A DNA stretch of 64,000 bases from Anderseniella sp963700735 (GTDB lineage: Bacteria > Pseudomonadota > Alphaproteobacteria > Rhizobiales > Aestuariivirgaceae): NCBI GenBank assembly GCA_963700735.1, contig CAVOYR010000001.1, forward strand, positions 62,001-126,000. Reading direction: 5' to 3'. The notes beneath the pieces were generated by a model. That model did not search any database and was not told where the DNA came from. It was given only the letters and a program-made list of their open reading frames with translations. Of the stretch, positions 9,641 through 17,542 are shown one piece after another. Position 1 is the first letter of the stretch; the number at the start of each line of letters is the position of its first letter. The position numbers and the translations under genes were made by a program.

Positions 9641-10827
9641 ATGAAGGCCTCGTGGTCGCGTTCAGTTGCCGCGCTGGCACAGCTGGCCGAGATCTGGGAT
9701 CGCTGGCAGCGCGGGGAGATACTCAGTGAATGTCGATTGGCCGTTCGTTTGACCGGAATTCGTCGCTGGTGTTTTCGGTCGCGTCTCTCCCACTGGCGGC
9801 ATCCGCCCGCCAGAGCGTAGGCGTGGCAGGCAAGCCTTGAGCCTGAGGGAGCGTGAGGAGATATCCCGGGGTGTTAGTATCGAGCTCGCCTGCGGCGATT
9901 GCCCGTCGAATTGGGCTCGCGCACCGTCCGACCATCAGTCGGGAAGTCCGCCGCAATGGAGGGCGTGCCGCATATCGTGCAGCGGCGTCTGATCAGGCCG
10001 CATGGAACCGGGCTTTGCGGCCCAAGACATGCAAGCTGGTCTGTGCACTCCTCACGTGGCCCGCACAGTGATCGGCGAAGCTGCGGCGCAAATGGTCTCC
10101 GGAACAAATCGCTGGCTGGCTCAAACGCACCTATCCGGAGGACGCACAAGCAAGTGTCACATGAGACGATCCAGTCGAAGCTTGTACATTCAGGCTCGTG
10201 GCGTGCTGAAGAAGGAACTTCTGCAGCATCTTCGGTGCCAAGCGGACTGTCCGCCGCTCCAGGCACGCCAGCCTCGAGCGCAATGGACTGGGACAGATCG
10301 AAGAATGCAGTCTCGATCAGGCAAAGGCCACCGTCTGTTGAAGAGCGCGCGGTACCCGGTCATTGGGAAGGCGACGTTATAGGAGGCTCCAGGAACAGCG
10401 ATACGTTGCCGGACGCCTGGTTGAGCGGCAGCTTCGCCGCTATGTGATGCGGGTCAAGGTCGCCAACAAGCACAGCTGAAAGCGTGATCTCGGCGCTGAT
10501 CAAGCAATCCAGACGTCTGCCCAGGGAGCTCTGATCAAACGCCGCTGACACGGGATGCGGCAAGGAGCTTGCTGATCACTCGCGTCGGACATTGGCGACG
10601 GATGGTGGAGGTGTATTTTTGCGACCCCCAATCGACGTGGCAACGCGGGTCGAACGAAAATACCAACCGACTTTTACGGGAGTATCTGCCCCGAGGAACT
10701 GACGGTCCGTTCATTCTCAAGCCAAGCTGAGTGCCATTGCGCGGCAGCTGAACGAACGACCACGCAGGACCTTGCAATATCAAACCCCAGCGAGAAGTTT
10801 GCCCAGTGTGTTGCAGCGATCAATTGA
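9641..10827 (+). pseudogene. IS30-family transposase remnant
   Basis: Translating all three forward frames gives consecutive pieces of an IS30-family DDE transposase. LAEIWDRWQRGEILSE comes at about 9677, followed by a helix-turn-helix piece ending TISREVRRNGGRAAYRAAA (about 9925-9995), then GWLKRTYPEDAQASVSHET, SLYIQARGVLKKELL, EERAVPGHWEGD with the first catalytic aspartate (about 10343-10378), RYVMRVKVANKH, and SEKFAQCVAAIN before a TGA at 10825. Multiple frame changes and in-frame stops separate the pieces. The amount of damage is far beyond the single-base indels in neighbouring genes, so this is a true fossil. Confidence 0.85.
10801..10821. repeat. Right inverted repeat of the IS30-like element
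   Basis: Reverse complement reads GATCGCTGCAACAC then ACTGGGC, matching the left repeat at 18 of 21 positions. It overlaps the last codons of the transposase remnant. Confidence 0.65.
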
Positions 10828-10929
10828 ATCCACAGCCCAGGTCGGACATTAGTCTCTGCGAGCTAGGCTGAAAGAAGCGGACGTTCGACACAAGGACAAT
10901 TAGAGGACTTAGCTGCATCCCTCCCAATC

Positions 10930-11841
10930 TCAAACGGCAGTCAGCACTTCATACGAAAATGTAACATGCGGGTGTGTATAAGCTTGAGCATTAATTTCTG
11001 CTTGCACCTCTTCAATAGTCAAGACGCACAGTGCTCCATGACTATTCATGCAAACAACCCTTTGATCTACTATCGGCTCCACAGTTCGCCCAGGTGTGAG
11101 AAAGCTTGAGACAGAACGAGGGTCGTAACTGGTGGATGTTATCAGACCTACTGCCTTCAGGTCGCTGTCAATGTAAACGTATACGCTATTGTGGGAGCGG
11201 CCACTGAAATTGATCTTGAACTCGTATTCGCCGTTACCCACTTTGAAATGACGGTGGTCCCGGTATCGAAAGGTTACACGACCTTTTAGTGCTGGATTGG
11301 CGTAGTTGGCCGGATCACGTTGCGCGTCGATGCGTTCAATCCGCGTCGCGCGTCTTCGAACATCTGCCAAAGAGATGGCGTTTTCTTTCGATGCGGGCAG
11401 TCCTTCGATCCAACGCCATATCTGGTGGATCTGCACAGACCCCGGGAACATGTTCTTCTCAGGCGTTGAATTGAAGTCGAAACCTTTAGGTGAGTGTTTT
11501 GAGAGCCAAGCCGGAATTTTATTTGAAGGGTTTCGCACAAACACGAGCGACAACCAGCTTGACGGCTTGGTGCTATACACGCCGCTAATCCACTTGCTTT
11601 CGATCCCAACGCCAAACTCCGGCATCGTGTCTGCACGCAGAACGTAGTTTTCATCAACGACAAGTAAGACGTGTGCGGCACCCGTTACCTCTTGCATGAA
11701 ACCGCTAAGGCTGGCGCCGTAGTCAACCTGCTGGTCGATCTTCACGTCATAACCGAGAAGATGAAGCTGACTCGCAAGCAGTCGCACCCACTCACGATGC
11801 GTGTCTGATGTCCAAGCGTACGAAATGAATAAATCTGTCAT
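10930..11841 (-). CDS. TIR-domain protein (probable NADase/immune effector)
   Basis: 303 residues. The N-terminus MTDLFISYAWTSDTHREW is a TIR/SEFIR beta-A strand and BB-loop region, followed by HVLLVVDENYVLRADTMPEF; a glutamate at about residue 75 or 81 would be the candidate catalytic residue for NAD cleavage. Residues from about 185 to the end (KGRVTFRYRDHRHFKVGNGEY onward) look beta-rich and match nothing I recognise, so they may be a ligand sensor. In bacteria, TIR proteins commonly deplete NAD or make cyclic ADP-ribose signals during phage defence. The gene is visibly A+T-richer than its surroundings, stands alone, and lies beside a dead IS30 element, which suggests horizontal acquisition. 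No partner gene (Argonaute, Thoeris ThsA) is present. Confidence 0.75.
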   Translation of the reverse strand: MTDLFISYAWTSDTHREWVRLLASQLHLLGYDVKIDQQVDYGASLSGFMQEVTGAAHVLLVVDENYVLRADTMPEFGVGIESKWISGVYSTKPSSWLSLVFVRNPSNKIPAWLSKHSPKGFDFNSTPEKNMFPGSVQIHQIWRWIEGLPASKENAISLADVRRRATRIERIDAQRDPANYANPALKGRVTFRYRDHRHFKVGNGEYEFKINFSGRSHNSVYVYIDSDLKAVGLITSTSYDPRSVSSFLTPGRTVEPIVDQRVVCMNSHGALCVLTIEEVQAEINAQAYTHPHVTFSYEVLTAV

Positions 11842-12115
11842 CCATTACAACCAAAGAAATGATTACGGGAATCTCAATATAGGGCTTTTATATCTGAGAC
11901 TATAGCTCATCAGGGCGTTAGGACGCATGTATCGCTGATTGAGCCGAAAAGTAGCCGTTCTGCTCCCGGCGCGCTGTTAAAGGCCGTTAGCATATCACAT
12001 CAGCGTCGGCTACGTCCGCATAGCCGCCATTGAGCGCCGTTGAATTCATCGAGGTTGACCCCCCGCCCCATTCTCCCGCAGTCTCTGGCAACCCCCATTC
12101 TGCACGGAGACGCCC

Positions 12116-13288
12116 ATGCCCACCATCAACCGCTTTGCCGAGTTCCATGACGAGATCACCGCGTGGCGGCGCGACCTGCACCAGCACCCGGAGATCCTGT
12201 TCGACGTGCACCGCACGGCGGGCGTGGTGGCGGACAGGCTGAAGGCGTTCGGTGTGGACGAGATCGTCACCGGCATCGGGCGCACCGGCGTGGTCGGCGT
12301 GATCCATGGCCGGACCAGCGCGTCCGGCAAGGTGGTGGGCCTTCGCGCCGACATGGATGCGCTGCCGATCCGGGAAATCCGCGACCTGCCGCACAAGTCC
12401 ACGGTGGACGGCAAGATGCACGCCTGCGGCCATGACGGTCATACGTCGATGCTGCTGGGCGCGGCGAAGTACCTGGCCGAGACGCGCAATTTCGACGGCA
12501 CCGTGGTGGTGATCTTCCAGCCAGCGGAAGAAGGCGGCGGCGGTGGCCGGGAGATGGTCGAGGACGGCATGATGGACCGGTTCGGCGTGCAGGAAGTTTA
12601 CGGCATGCACAACATGCCGGGCCTGCCGGTGGGCGAATTTGCAATCCGTTCAGGCGGCATCATGGCGTCGGCGGACTTTTTCACCATCGACATCGAGGGC
12701 AAGGGCGGCCATGCCGCGCGCCCGCACGGCTGCATCGACCCGGCCATCGTGGTGGCGCAGATCGTGCAGGGCTTCCAGTCGGTCGTGTCGCGCAACACCG
12801 ACCCGCTGGAGAACCTGGTGATCTCGGTGACGCAGATTCACATGGGCGACACCAACAACGTGATCCCGCAGACCGCGTGGATGAACGGCACGGTGCGGGC
12901 GCTCAAGCCGCAGGTGCGCGAGATGGCGCAAGCGCGCATGAAGGCGATCTGCGAGGCGGCAGGTGCGGCGTTCGGCGCGACGGTGAAGCTGACCTACACG
13001 CCGCTTTATCCGGTGACCGTGAATCACGCCGCGCAGGCCGGCTTTGCGGCATCCGTGGCGCGCGAGATCGCCGGCGATGGCCACGTCAACACCGACACGC
13101 CGCCGGTGATGGGGGCGGAAGACTTCTCGTTCATGCTCGAGGCAAGGCCCGGCGCCTTCATCTTCATCGGCCAGGGCGATACGGCAGGGCTGCACCACCC
13201 GGAATACGACTTCAACGACGAGATCATCCCGATCGGCTGTTCGTACTGGGCGAAGCTGGTGGAAACGGCGATGCCGGTTTCAGGCTGA
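12116..13288 (+). CDS. M20 family amidohydrolase (hippurate/N-acyl-amino-acid hydrolase type)
   Basis: 390 residues, the normal length for M20D peptidases. The metal-binding motif HACGHDGHTSMLLGAAKYL lies at about residue 101, and the next ligand cluster FQPAEEGGGGGREMV at about 135. The dimerisation domain begins near GKGGHAARPHG at about 195, and the late histidine is in GLHHPEYDFND. Such enzymes remove acyl or aroyl groups from N-acylated amino acids in the cytoplasm. The substrate cannot be told from sequence. The start ATG follows GGAGA at a good distance. The 3' end overlaps by 9 bp the end of the convergent DUF2478 gene. Confidence 0.9.
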   Translation: MPTINRFAEFHDEITAWRRDLHQHPEILFDVHRTAGVVADRLKAFGVDEIVTGIGRTGVVGVIHGRTSASGKVVGLRADMDALPIREIRDLPHKSTVDGKMHACGHDGHTSMLLGAAKYLAETRNFDGTVVVIFQPAEEGGGGGREMVEDGMMDRFGVQEVYGMHNMPGLPVGEFAIRSGGIMASADFFTIDIEGKGGHAARPHGCIDPAIVVAQIVQGFQSVVSRNTDPLENLVISVTQIHMGDTNNVIPQTAWMNGTVRALKPQVREMAQARMKAICEAAGAAFGATVKLTYTPLYPVTVNHAAQAGFAASVAREIAGDGHVNTDTPPVMGAEDFSFMLEARPGAFIFIGQGDTAGLHHPEYDFNDEIIPIGCSYWAKLVETAMPVSG

Positions 13289-13846
13289 CGGGCGAAGCCG
13301 CGCGTCGCACCAGTCCAGGATCGCGCCTGCGTCGGCGGGCAGCACGGCGCCAAGTCCGCCGTGGTACTCGTTCCACGCTGCCTCGTAGTCGTCGCGCACG
13401 GCGATCAGCACGCAGATCTGCCGGTGCAGGCAGGTTTCGAGGATGTCGCGCAAGCCGGCACCTTCTGCCTCGGCACGGCCGAACCGGTTCAGCAGCATGA
13501 AGCCGGCATCTGCGGGAAGCGAGGCGAAGATCCGGGCCGATGCCTCGGCAATGGAGCCGTAATCGAGCCGGCAGCCGCGCGCCTGCGAGCCGCGGTTCTC
13601 CAGCAGTGGCAACACCCAGTCGCCGGCCAGGCTATGCAATCTCGATCCCTCGATATCACAGCCCGGCTCGGACCCGGATTTCTGGATCACGCCGGCAAGC
13701 CGGACACCACGCTGACGCAGGCCGGCAACGACTTGTTCCAGCACGGCGTCGACCTTGCAGCCGCGCTGAAACACGATGCCGCCAAGCAGTGGCAGTTCTG
13801 TGCTGTCGGGAGCCAGGTGGGACCCGGCTTTGGTCGCGATGTTCAA
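13280..13846 (-). CDS. DUF2478 family protein
   Basis: About 188 residues. Conserved features include LLGGIVFQRGCKVDAVLEQV near the N-terminus, GVIQKSG, then ARGCRLDYGSIAEASARIF and FMLLNRFGRAEAEG. I recognise this layout as DUF2478, a family often encoded near molybdenum transport genes and of unknown biochemical role. No Mo transporter adjoins it here, but tupBCA and a Mo hydroxylase lie elsewhere in the window. The furthest upstream start is a TTG at 13846 with a weak ribosome-binding site, so the true start is uncertain. Confidence 0.62.
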   Translation of the reverse strand: MNIATKAGSHLAPDSTELPLLGGIVFQRGCKVDAVLEQVVAGLRQRGVRLAGVIQKSGSEPGCDIEGSRLHSLAGDWVLPLLENRGSQARGCRLDYGSIAEASARIFASLPADAGFMLLNRFGRAEAEGAGLRDILETCLHRQICVLIAVRDDYEAAWNEYHGGLGAVLPADAGAILDWCDARLRPSA

Positions 13847-13966
13847 GGCAATGTCCGTTGGTACGCCTGTGTTGCAGACAAGCGATAGCCGGTCGGGTCC
13901 AGGCGTGCAAGGAGGCTGCCCGAATGGCGGGACGCGGCAGGGAAAGTGCAGTGCGGGGTGGCCAGA

Positions 13967-14521
13967 TCAGTCCGGGTAGCCGCTGGCCCTGATCACCCGC
14001 CTGATCTCGAGGTTCAGGGCCTCGATGCCAGAGATGGTGGCGCGGATGCGGCCCAGCTGGCCTGCATCGACGGCCTCGCGCTTGCCGTAGCGGATGCTGG
14101 TCTTCTGTTCGAGTATGCGCAACTGGATCGTGTCGACACTGCCGAGCCTGTCATCGAATGCGTAGATGCAATGATTGTACTTGTTGCGCACCTTGGCGAG
14201 GCGGGTGAACGAGGCGACAATCGACAGAAGACCGGTTCGCGTGGTGGCGTCCACTCCATCCAGCTTGGCCAGTCGCGAGACGATATCGAGGCGTGCGCGG
14301 GTGGTGTTGAGGGTCAGGAAGATCACCGTCGCCACTTCCTTGGACACGTTGGCCAGCCCGGCAATGAGGTGGATGAGCAGGCTTTCGGTGTTGGTCCACG
14401 ACAGGTTCATCCGGCCGACCAGCAACAGCAGTTCATCGAGCGACGATGCAGCCGCTGCCCGGTCTGGCCTTGCGCCAGGCGGAGGCCCCGCTTCGGGCCG
14501 GGTGTCAGCTGGTGCGGTCAT
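13967..14521 (-). CDS. Hypothetical alpha-helical protein downstream of a LuxR regulator
   Basis: 184 residues from the ATG at 14521. Nothing is recognised. A Pro/Ala-rich N-terminal 25 residues is followed by a mainly helical body containing LLLLVGRMNLSWTNTESLLI, IVASFTRLAKVRNKYNHCIY and a C-terminal basic helix (LEIRRVIRASGYPD). The RNKYNH-containing stretch resembles HEPN-like or RiboL-PSP-HEPN-like folds in general style, but I do not assign it. The ATG lies inside the 3' end of the luxR-type gene (overlap of 17 bp), so the two are probably co-translated and functionally linked, perhaps to the exported-protein locus on the other side of the regulator. Confidence 0.7.
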   Translation of the reverse strand: MTAPADTRPEAGPPPGARPDRAAAASSLDELLLLVGRMNLSWTNTESLLIHLIAGLANVSKEVATVIFLTLNTTRARLDIVSRLAKLDGVDATTRTGLLSIVASFTRLAKVRNKYNHCIYAFDDRLGSVDTIQLRILEQKTSIRYGKREAVDAGQLGRIRATISGIEALNLEIRRVIRASGYPD

Positions 14522-15209
14522 TGAGGTAGATCGCGGCTGCCTCCGTGCGGTTGTGAACACCGAGCTTGGAGATGATGTGGTGGATATGCAGCTTTATGGT
14601 GTGCTCGGACAGTTCCAGCCTGCTGGCGATGTTCTTGTTCTGCAGGCCCTCCGCCACCAGCCGCAGCACATCCTCCTCGCGCTGGGTGAGGATTGCGCAC
14701 TTGGGCGGTGTCCGGCTTCCCGGCCTTGCCGCCAACTCGCTGAACGGCCGGACTGAATCGGCATATTCCAGCGGAATATAGTCGCCACCGCTCAGCAGCA
14801 GCCGCAACGCCGAAAGCCAGATGTCGAGTTTGAGATTGAACGGCAGGATGCCGCGCGCCGCCTCACACTGCAGCATGCTCCGGACACTCTCGAGATTCTT
14901 GTTGAGCGACGTGCATGCTATCGCCAGGTTCGCGTGTGGTATGCGGGCCTTGAGGCTTTCGTGCAGCGCGAGGCACGGTCCACACATCAACTGGTGAATG
15001 AGGACGAGTTTCACCGACTGCAAGTCGATGGTGTCTGCCAGCATGGCTTCCGGAGACGCCAGCCGCGCAATGCCGAACTGACCGATTTCGTGATGGATGG
15101 CCCTGACGGTACAGTCTGAAAACTCGTTCCGGGGGCCGATGTAAACGAGTTCGACGGGGACGCCGTGTCCCGGTGAAAACTCACCAGATGCAATACTCAT
15201 CGCACACAT
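14505..15209 (-). CDS. LuxR-type (NarL/FixJ-like HTH) transcriptional regulator
   Basis: The C-terminal 65 residues are a textbook LuxR DNA-binding domain: LTQREEDVLRLVAEGLQNKN, then IASRLELSEHTIKLHIHHII and SKLGVHNRTEAA. The N-terminal domain of about 160 residues has the approximate length and alternation of a receiver or PAS-like domain (VELVYIGPRNEFSDC start), but I do not see a clear phosphoacceptor triad. The longest frame begins with TTG at 15233, only 8 bp from a palindrome at 15241; I prefer ATG 15209 (ATG 15200 is also possible). It is divergent from the large Q/N-rich secreted-protein gene and is the obvious candidate for its regulator. Confidence 0.85.
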   Translation of the reverse strand: MCAMSIASGEFSPGHGVPVELVYIGPRNEFSDCTVRAIHHEIGQFGIARLASPEAMLADTIDLQSVKLVLIHQLMCGPCLALHESLKARIPHANLAIACTSLNKNLESVRSMLQCEAARGILPFNLKLDIWLSALRLLLSGGDYIPLEYADSVRPFSELAARPGSRTPPKCAILTQREEDVLRLVAEGLQNKNIASRLELSEHTIKLHIHHIISKLGVHNRTEAAAIYLNDRTS

Positions 15210-15240
15210 GATACGCACCGTCTTTGCAGACAAAAGCCTG

Positions 15241-15311
15241 CAGTTAACTGGTCATTGTTGTTTTCACCCCCGTCGGTTCCTTTGCCAGTTGCCACCCAAA
15301 CCAAGTTAACT
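15241..15311. promoter_or_regulatory. Pair of AGTTAACT palindromes in the luxR/secreted-protein divergent region
   Basis: A perfect 10-bp palindrome CAGTTAACTG occupies 15241-15250, and its 8-bp core AGTTAACT recurs at 15304-15311, 62 bp away, about six helical turns. The surrounding stretch (about 15300-15360) is much more A+T-rich than the rest. These are candidate operators for the adjacent LuxR-type regulator. The wider gap 15210-15831 (about 620 bp) holds no other gene I can support; its length suggests a long 5' untranslated leader or a complex promoter for the gene at 15832. Confidence 0.4.
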
Positions 15312-15831
15312 AAATATATACCAATCGCCTCCAAATGCAACTTAATCGAATGATATATGCGGGTTCCTGATGGATACGGGGGCCCGGCCCGGTCACCGGC
15401 TGGCAACCCCGCACGCAGGTTTGAGCGGCATTCATCTTGCGTTTCAATGCATTATCAGTGGTCTGATCAACAACCTGAACCCCACATTTATTGCGACCAA
15501 CGGCGACCAGGTTTCGCGCTCCGCGCGAGCTAGATCGAATTGCAGACTGTTTCTGCAACCATGACGGCAGCATCATTCAGTCGTCCCTTCAAAGGGCGGC
15601 AAATTCTTAATCCGGGGTGTAGTTGAGCAAAGTTGGACGCAAAGGAGCGTCCAGCCAATGCGAGCCTGCGCCCTGATCTTGTCCGCCTGACCGCAGGGAC
15701 ACGAGTTGCATCAGTCCTGCAGCCGGAATGGCTGCGCCGTGGTGACTGGTGTGAAACCTGAGAACCGGCAGCAGAATATCGCCTTGCAGAAGACTGGTGG
15801 TGACGCTGCCTCCAACCGTGAGGATACGGTC

Positions 15832-17424
15832 ATGTCCAAGAAGAACTTCCTTCCCTTCCTGTGGGATCCCAACAACCAGGACCAGAGCCAGGACCAAGGC
15901 CAGGGTCAGGGCCAGGCTGAACTGCAGGCGCAGCTTCAGGCTGAATTGCAGAAGCAGCTGCAAGGCCAGCACCAGGGCCAGGGCCAGGGTCAAGACCAGG
16001 GTCAGGATCAAGGTCAGGGCCAGCACCAGGGCCAGCACCAGTCCAGCGACAACTGGAACGGCAATGCCAATGGTAACGGCAACGGCAATGCGAATGGCAA
16101 CGGCAATGCAAACCTGAACGAAAATGTTGGCCGGAACTACAACAGCAACAGCAACTACAACAAGTCCGAGTCGACGTCTGACAGTGACTCACACAGCTCG
16201 GCTACGGCAAACGCCAACGTCAACCTGAACCTTGATGGCTACATGCCAACCGATGACGACTTCGCAGACATCGACATGTCTGGTGGCCGCATCGACAAGC
16301 TGCTCATCAACCGTGACGGCGAGATCAACTATAACCCCGGTGACGATCTCTCCATCGAGGACATCCTCAACGGGTCGCTGAACGGTGCGGGCAATGACAG
16401 TGCCTTCGTGATCGGCCAGCAGAACCACCTGGAAGACAACGACGTTCTGAACAACCCCAATGTCCAGAACAATGCCCAGTTCAACCAGAACGGCAGTGCT
16501 GACGGTGGTTATGCCCATGCTGATGACGGCATCGACGCCGGTGGCGACGGTGGCAAGAACGACGGCTATGCCAAGGCCATGGGTGGTGACGGCGACGATG
16601 GTGGCGATGCCTGGGGCGGTCACGCCGTAAGCGTTGCCAAGGCCATCGGCGGTGATGCCAATGGCACCGGGCTGGGTCTCGGCGGACTTGGCCTTGGCCT
16701 TGGCGAAGGCGGCCATTCGGCACAAGGTGGCGCAGGTGGTGCCGGTGCAACCGGTTCAGGTGGCGCTGGCGCAACCGGTACCGGCGCAACCGGTGGAACC
16801 GGTGGCAGCGGTGGCAATGGTGCAGCTGCTGCCGATGCAGCAGGTGCTGCAGATGCAGCTGCCGCAGCCGCAGCCTCAGCATTTGGCGCAACATCCGATG
16901 CAGCCGCAGCAGCAGATGCTGCAGCCGCTGCAGCCGCAGGTAACGCCGGCAACGGTGGCGCAGGCGGACCGGGCGGCACGGGCTCGGGTGGTAATGGTGC
17001 GACCGGGACCGGCGGCGACGGCGGCAACGGTGGCGCATCCACCGGCGGTGATGCCGGCGGCATTGGCCTCGGCTTCGGCGTCGGGCTTGGTGCCGGCAAG
17101 GCAATCGGCGGCGACGCCGGTGCCATTTCGCTGGCCAAGGGCGGCTCTGCCTTCGGCGGTGACGGCGGCAATGGCGGCAGTGGCGGTCACGCCACAGTTG
17201 GTGACGCTGGTGCCGGTGGCGCAGGCGGCATGTGGGGATCGCACAATGGTGACGACGGGTTCGTCAGTGGCCTGTCGCAGGCATCGGCTGACGCGATCGT
17301 CGATACCAGTGCGTTCAACATGAGCAACGTCCTGGGTGCCAACATCATGGGCAACCAGATCGACATGACCGTGGTCGGTGGAAACCTGACCTCGACGGTC
17401 ACTGGCGAAGACGACGGCGTATAA
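15832..17424 (+). CDS. Low-complexity Q/N-rich and Gly/Ala-rich protein, probable type I secretion substrate
   Basis: 530 residues from ATG 15832 (GTGAGGA ribosome-binding site about 7 bp upstream). Order: a short basic start (MSKKNFLPFLWDPNNQ); a Gln/Gly-rich region (about 15-68) of QGQ and QDQG units; an Asn/Gly region (NGNANGNGN); an acidic middle with TDDDFADIDMSGGRIDKLLI and a motif VIGQQNHLEDNDVL (codons from 16411); then about 280 residues of Gly/Ala repeats (GGAGGAGATGSGGAG; ADAAAAAAA) resembling PE-PGRS or silk-like sequence; and a last segment NVLGANIMGNQIDMTVVGG. No signal peptide, no cysteine and no RTX nonapeptides. It is followed by a second secreted-type gene and a type I exporter, which suggests the same export route. 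Confidence 0.85.
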   Translation: MSKKNFLPFLWDPNNQDQSQDQGQGQGQAELQAQLQAELQKQLQGQHQGQGQGQDQGQDQGQGQHQGQHQSSDNWNGNANGNGNGNANGNGNANLNENVGRNYNSNSNYNKSESTSDSDSHSSATANANVNLNLDGYMPTDDDFADIDMSGGRIDKLLINRDGEINYNPGDDLSIEDILNGSLNGAGNDSAFVIGQQNHLEDNDVLNNPNVQNNAQFNQNGSADGGYAHADDGIDAGGDGGKNDGYAKAMGGDGDDGGDAWGGHAVSVAKAIGGDANGTGLGLGGLGLGLGEGGHSAQGGAGGAGATGSGGAGATGTGATGGTGGSGGNGAAAADAAGAADAAAAAAASAFGATSDAAAAADAAAAAAAGNAGNGGAGGPGGTGSGGNGATGTGGDGGNGGASTGGDAGGIGLGFGVGLGAGKAIGGDAGAISLAKGGSAFGGDGGNGGSGGHATVGDAGAGGAGGMWGSHNGDDGFVSGLSQASADAIVDTSAFNMSNVLGANIMGNQIDMTVVGGNLTSTVTGEDDGV

Positions 17425-17434
17425 CACAAATCGG

Positions 17435-17460
17435 CTCCGGCCAGCCCTTGCTGGCCGGAG
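17435..17460 (+). terminator. Strong intercistronic hairpin
   Basis: CTCCGGCCAGC and GCTGGCCGGAG form a perfect 11-bp stem with a 4-base loop, 11 bp after the stop of the low-complexity protein. Only a short, C-rich T tract follows, so it may be a partial terminator or an mRNA-stabilising 3' structure that sets cargo expression above that of the exporter genes. Confidence 0.7.
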
Positions 17461-17542
17461 TCACCCTTTCCCGAACGCTGCACGCCTGCACCTGCATCAA
17501 GGTGCGAGCCGTGGCCAGAGCGAACAGTGAGGACGACTGGCG

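Larger units (their letters stand above)
9595..10827. mobile_element. Decayed IS30-family insertion sequence
   Basis: About 1.2 kb bounded by imperfect inverted repeats (9595-9615 and 10801-10821, 18 of 21 positions matching) and holding recognisable but heavily broken IS30-type transposase sequence. The fragments occur in the expected order: N-terminal WDRWQRGE segment, HTH with TISREVRRNGG, GWLKRTYPEDAQASVSHETI, VPGHWEGDVIGGS, and the C-terminal NERPRKTLQYQ-like end. There are many stops and frame changes, so it cannot move by itself. The exact outer ends are uncertain because the transposase remnant continues to 10827, just past the right repeat. No clear target duplication was found. Confidence 0.85.

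Noticed and set aside
10002..10447. Independent small genes in the IS30 region
   Set aside because: All are pieces of the broken transposase in different frames.
16620..17171. Pro/Ala-rich minus-strand frame within the Gly/Ala-rich gene
   Set aside because: Simple reverse reading of Gly/Ala codons (GGC and GCC become GCC and GGC-like); no start context.
15832..17424. Mycobacterial PE-PGRS protein or collagen-like protein
   Set aside because: There is no PE domain and no G-x-y triplet register; only the Gly/Ala content is similar.
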